The position numbers and the translations under genes were made by a program. 64,000 nt of DNA from Blastococcus tunisiensis. Lineage in GTDB: Bacteria; Actinomycetota; Actinomycetes; Mycobacteriales; Geodermatophilaceae. The notes under the pieces were generated by a model. It ran no database searches. It was not told where the DNA came from and saw only the letters and a list, made by a program, of their open reading frames with translations. Below, one piece after another: positions 63,095 through 64,000 of this stretch. The stretch spans positions 100,000 through 163,999 of the forward strand of contig NZ_FOND01000012.1 of the NCBI RefSeq assembly GCF_900112815.1, read 5' to 3'. The stretch's first letter is position 1, and every line of letters starts with the position of its first letter.

Positions 63095-64000
63095 CTACAG
63101 CGGGGCAGGGACGAGGATCTCGGTGCCGTCGGGGCGCCAGGTGCGCCATCGGCCGTCGGGTTGGCGTTCCACCCGGAACCCGTGGTGCACCTTGGTGTGA
63201 TGCCGTTCGCACAGCAGCGCTGAGTTCTCCAGCGACGTCTCGCCGCCGTCGATCCAGTGGACCAGGTGGTGGACGTCGCACCACTGGGTCGGGGCTGCGC
63301 AGCCGGTGAACACGCAGTGCCGGTCCCGGGCCTCGTTCGCCCGCCGCAGATGCGGGGGCACCACCCGGTGGGAGCGGCCCACGTCCAGCGGGGTGCCGTC
63401 GGGGCCGAACACGATCCGGCCGATCTGACCGTCGCAAGCCAGCCAGCGGGCGCGGGCGGCGGAGATCATGGCGCCGGAGCCCATCCGCCCGGCACCCGGG
63501 CCGGTCGCGGGGTCGGCCAGGTCGTCGAGGTCGATGGTGACCACCACCTGCGGCTTGACCGTGCGCAGCACCGGCAGACCGCCGGCAGCCAGCAGCCGGT
63601 CGCAGAGGGCGACCAGGGCGTCGCCCTGCTGCTGGGCCCGGGACCGGTCGTCACCGGCCGGCCGGTCGGCCTGCACCAGCGACTCCACCGCCGCCTTGAA
63701 CTTCTCCCCGCCCACCGCGTCGAGCTCGAACCGGCCCGAGACGCTGCCGTCGGGATGGGTGGCGATCGACATCGACCGGCCCTCCGTCGGGTCCGGCTCC
63801 GGCCCGTCCTGATCCAGCCGCGCCAGGTAGCCGTCCACGACGGCGACCAGCTCCTGGTGCCCCCCGACCACGGCGACCTGCGCGAACGCCGCATCGACCG
63901 CGGCCAGGTCGATGCCCTGGTCGGCGGCCAGCCCCAGCGCACGCGGGGTGACCGCCCGGGCCACCTCGGCCACCTGCTCGGCCGACACCCCGCCCGCGCC
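63095..64000 (-). CDS. DUF222 / HNH endonuclease domain protein (N-terminus off window)
   Basis: At least 302 residues are visible; the 5' end runs past the window edge. The C-terminal HNH domain is clear: RDRHCVFTGCAAPTQWCDVH followed by HLVHWIDGGETSLENSALLC and ERHHTKVHHGF, with the zinc Cys pairs and the H-N-H residues. The upstream part matches DUF222 (MSIATHPDGSVSGRFELDAV). Such proteins occur in many copies in actinobacterial genomes; their biological role is unclear, though they are often linked to mobile DNA. Confidence 0.9.
   Translation of the reverse strand, partial: GAGGVSAEQVAEVARAVTPRALGLAADQGIDLAAVDAAFAQVAVVGGHQELVAVVDGYLARLDQDGPEPDPTEGRSMSIATHPDGSVSGRFELDAVGGEKFKAAVESLVQADRPAGDDRSRAQQQGDALVALCDRLLAAGGLPVLRTVKPQVVVTIDLDDLADPATGPGAGRMGSGAMISAARARWLACDGQIGRIVFGPDGTPLDVGRSHRVVPPHLRRANEARDRHCVFTGCAAPTQWCDVHHLVHWIDGGETSLENSALLCERHHTKVHHGFRVERQPDGRWRTWRPDGTEILVPAPL

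Overview
The window is very GC-rich actinobacterial chromosome. Coding density is high and GTG starts are frequent. Several genes look leaderless, with an ANNNT -10-like motif 6-8 nt before a GTG. The gene families (DUF222/HNH nuclease, BtrH/DUF4872 protein, ECF41 sigma factor, Sdh1-type succinate dehydrogenase, B12-controlled class I ribonucleotide reductase) fit a soil actinomycete. Geodermatophilaceae (Blastococcus/Modestobacter-like) is my best guess, from general resemblance only. I see no rRNA, tRNA, CRISPR array or IS element.

Layout. 1-2.2 kb: end of a peptide/nickel-type ABC importer (permease, lipoprotein binding protein). 2.5-7.1 kb: csbD behind a stress-sigma-like promoter, an SRPBCC-Nudix protein, and a sulfur-assimilation block (cysteine-free Rrf2 regulator, short Cys-containing leader peptide, sulfite reductase, small zinc-ribbon protein, APS reductase). 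7.2-15.7 kb: pterin carbinolamine dehydratase, HipA-like kinase/DUF3037 pair, formate/nitrite-type channel, large catalase behind a stress-sigma-like promoter, BtrH-like protein, and a molybdopterin oxidoreductase with its flavin reductase. 15.8-19.3 kb: first succinate dehydrogenase operon (sdhCAB, cytochrome b558 type). 19.4-27.1 kb: a membrane protein, thioesterase, GGDEF-EAL protein, tandem YjbR-like pair, DUF1028 protein, membrane-anchored HTH protein and an LLM oxidoreductase. 27.2-31.1 kb: class I nrdAB under an adenosylcobalamin riboswitch and probable paired NrdR boxes. 32.4-35.8 kb: a second, different succinate dehydrogenase/fumarate reductase operon. 35.9-41.7 kb: MFS transporter, NTF2-like protein and a four-gene ABC operon. 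41.8-44.4 kb: a frameshifted alcohol dehydrogenase diverging from a carboxymuconolactone decarboxylase-like gene and its ECF41 sigma factor, with an ECF41-type promoter between them. 44.5-50.2 kb: flavoprotein, SRPBCC protein, GMC oxidoreductase and HxlR regulator.

50,165-61,402 is an integrated mobile element of about 11.2 kb inserted exactly at the 3' end of ychF. A 19-bp repeat (18 identical) containing the last ychF codons bounds it, and the insertion leaves the YchF protein unchanged. A tyrosine integrase sits next to ychF. A second 19-bp perfect direct repeat lies just inside each end and would flank the core in the circular form, like integrase arm sites. Inside are a MobF (TrwC/TraA-like) relaxase-helicase with an oriT-like inverted-repeat cluster, a divergent LysR regulator plus operon (SCP2-like protein, alpha/beta hydrolase, aldehyde dehydrogenase), and a PIN-toxin/antitoxin pair. 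I see no coupling protein, secretion genes or replication gene, so it reads as an integrative and mobilizable element with a small catabolic cargo. The window closes with ychF, an Ala/Pro-rich anchored protein and a DUF222-HNH nuclease gene that runs off the end.
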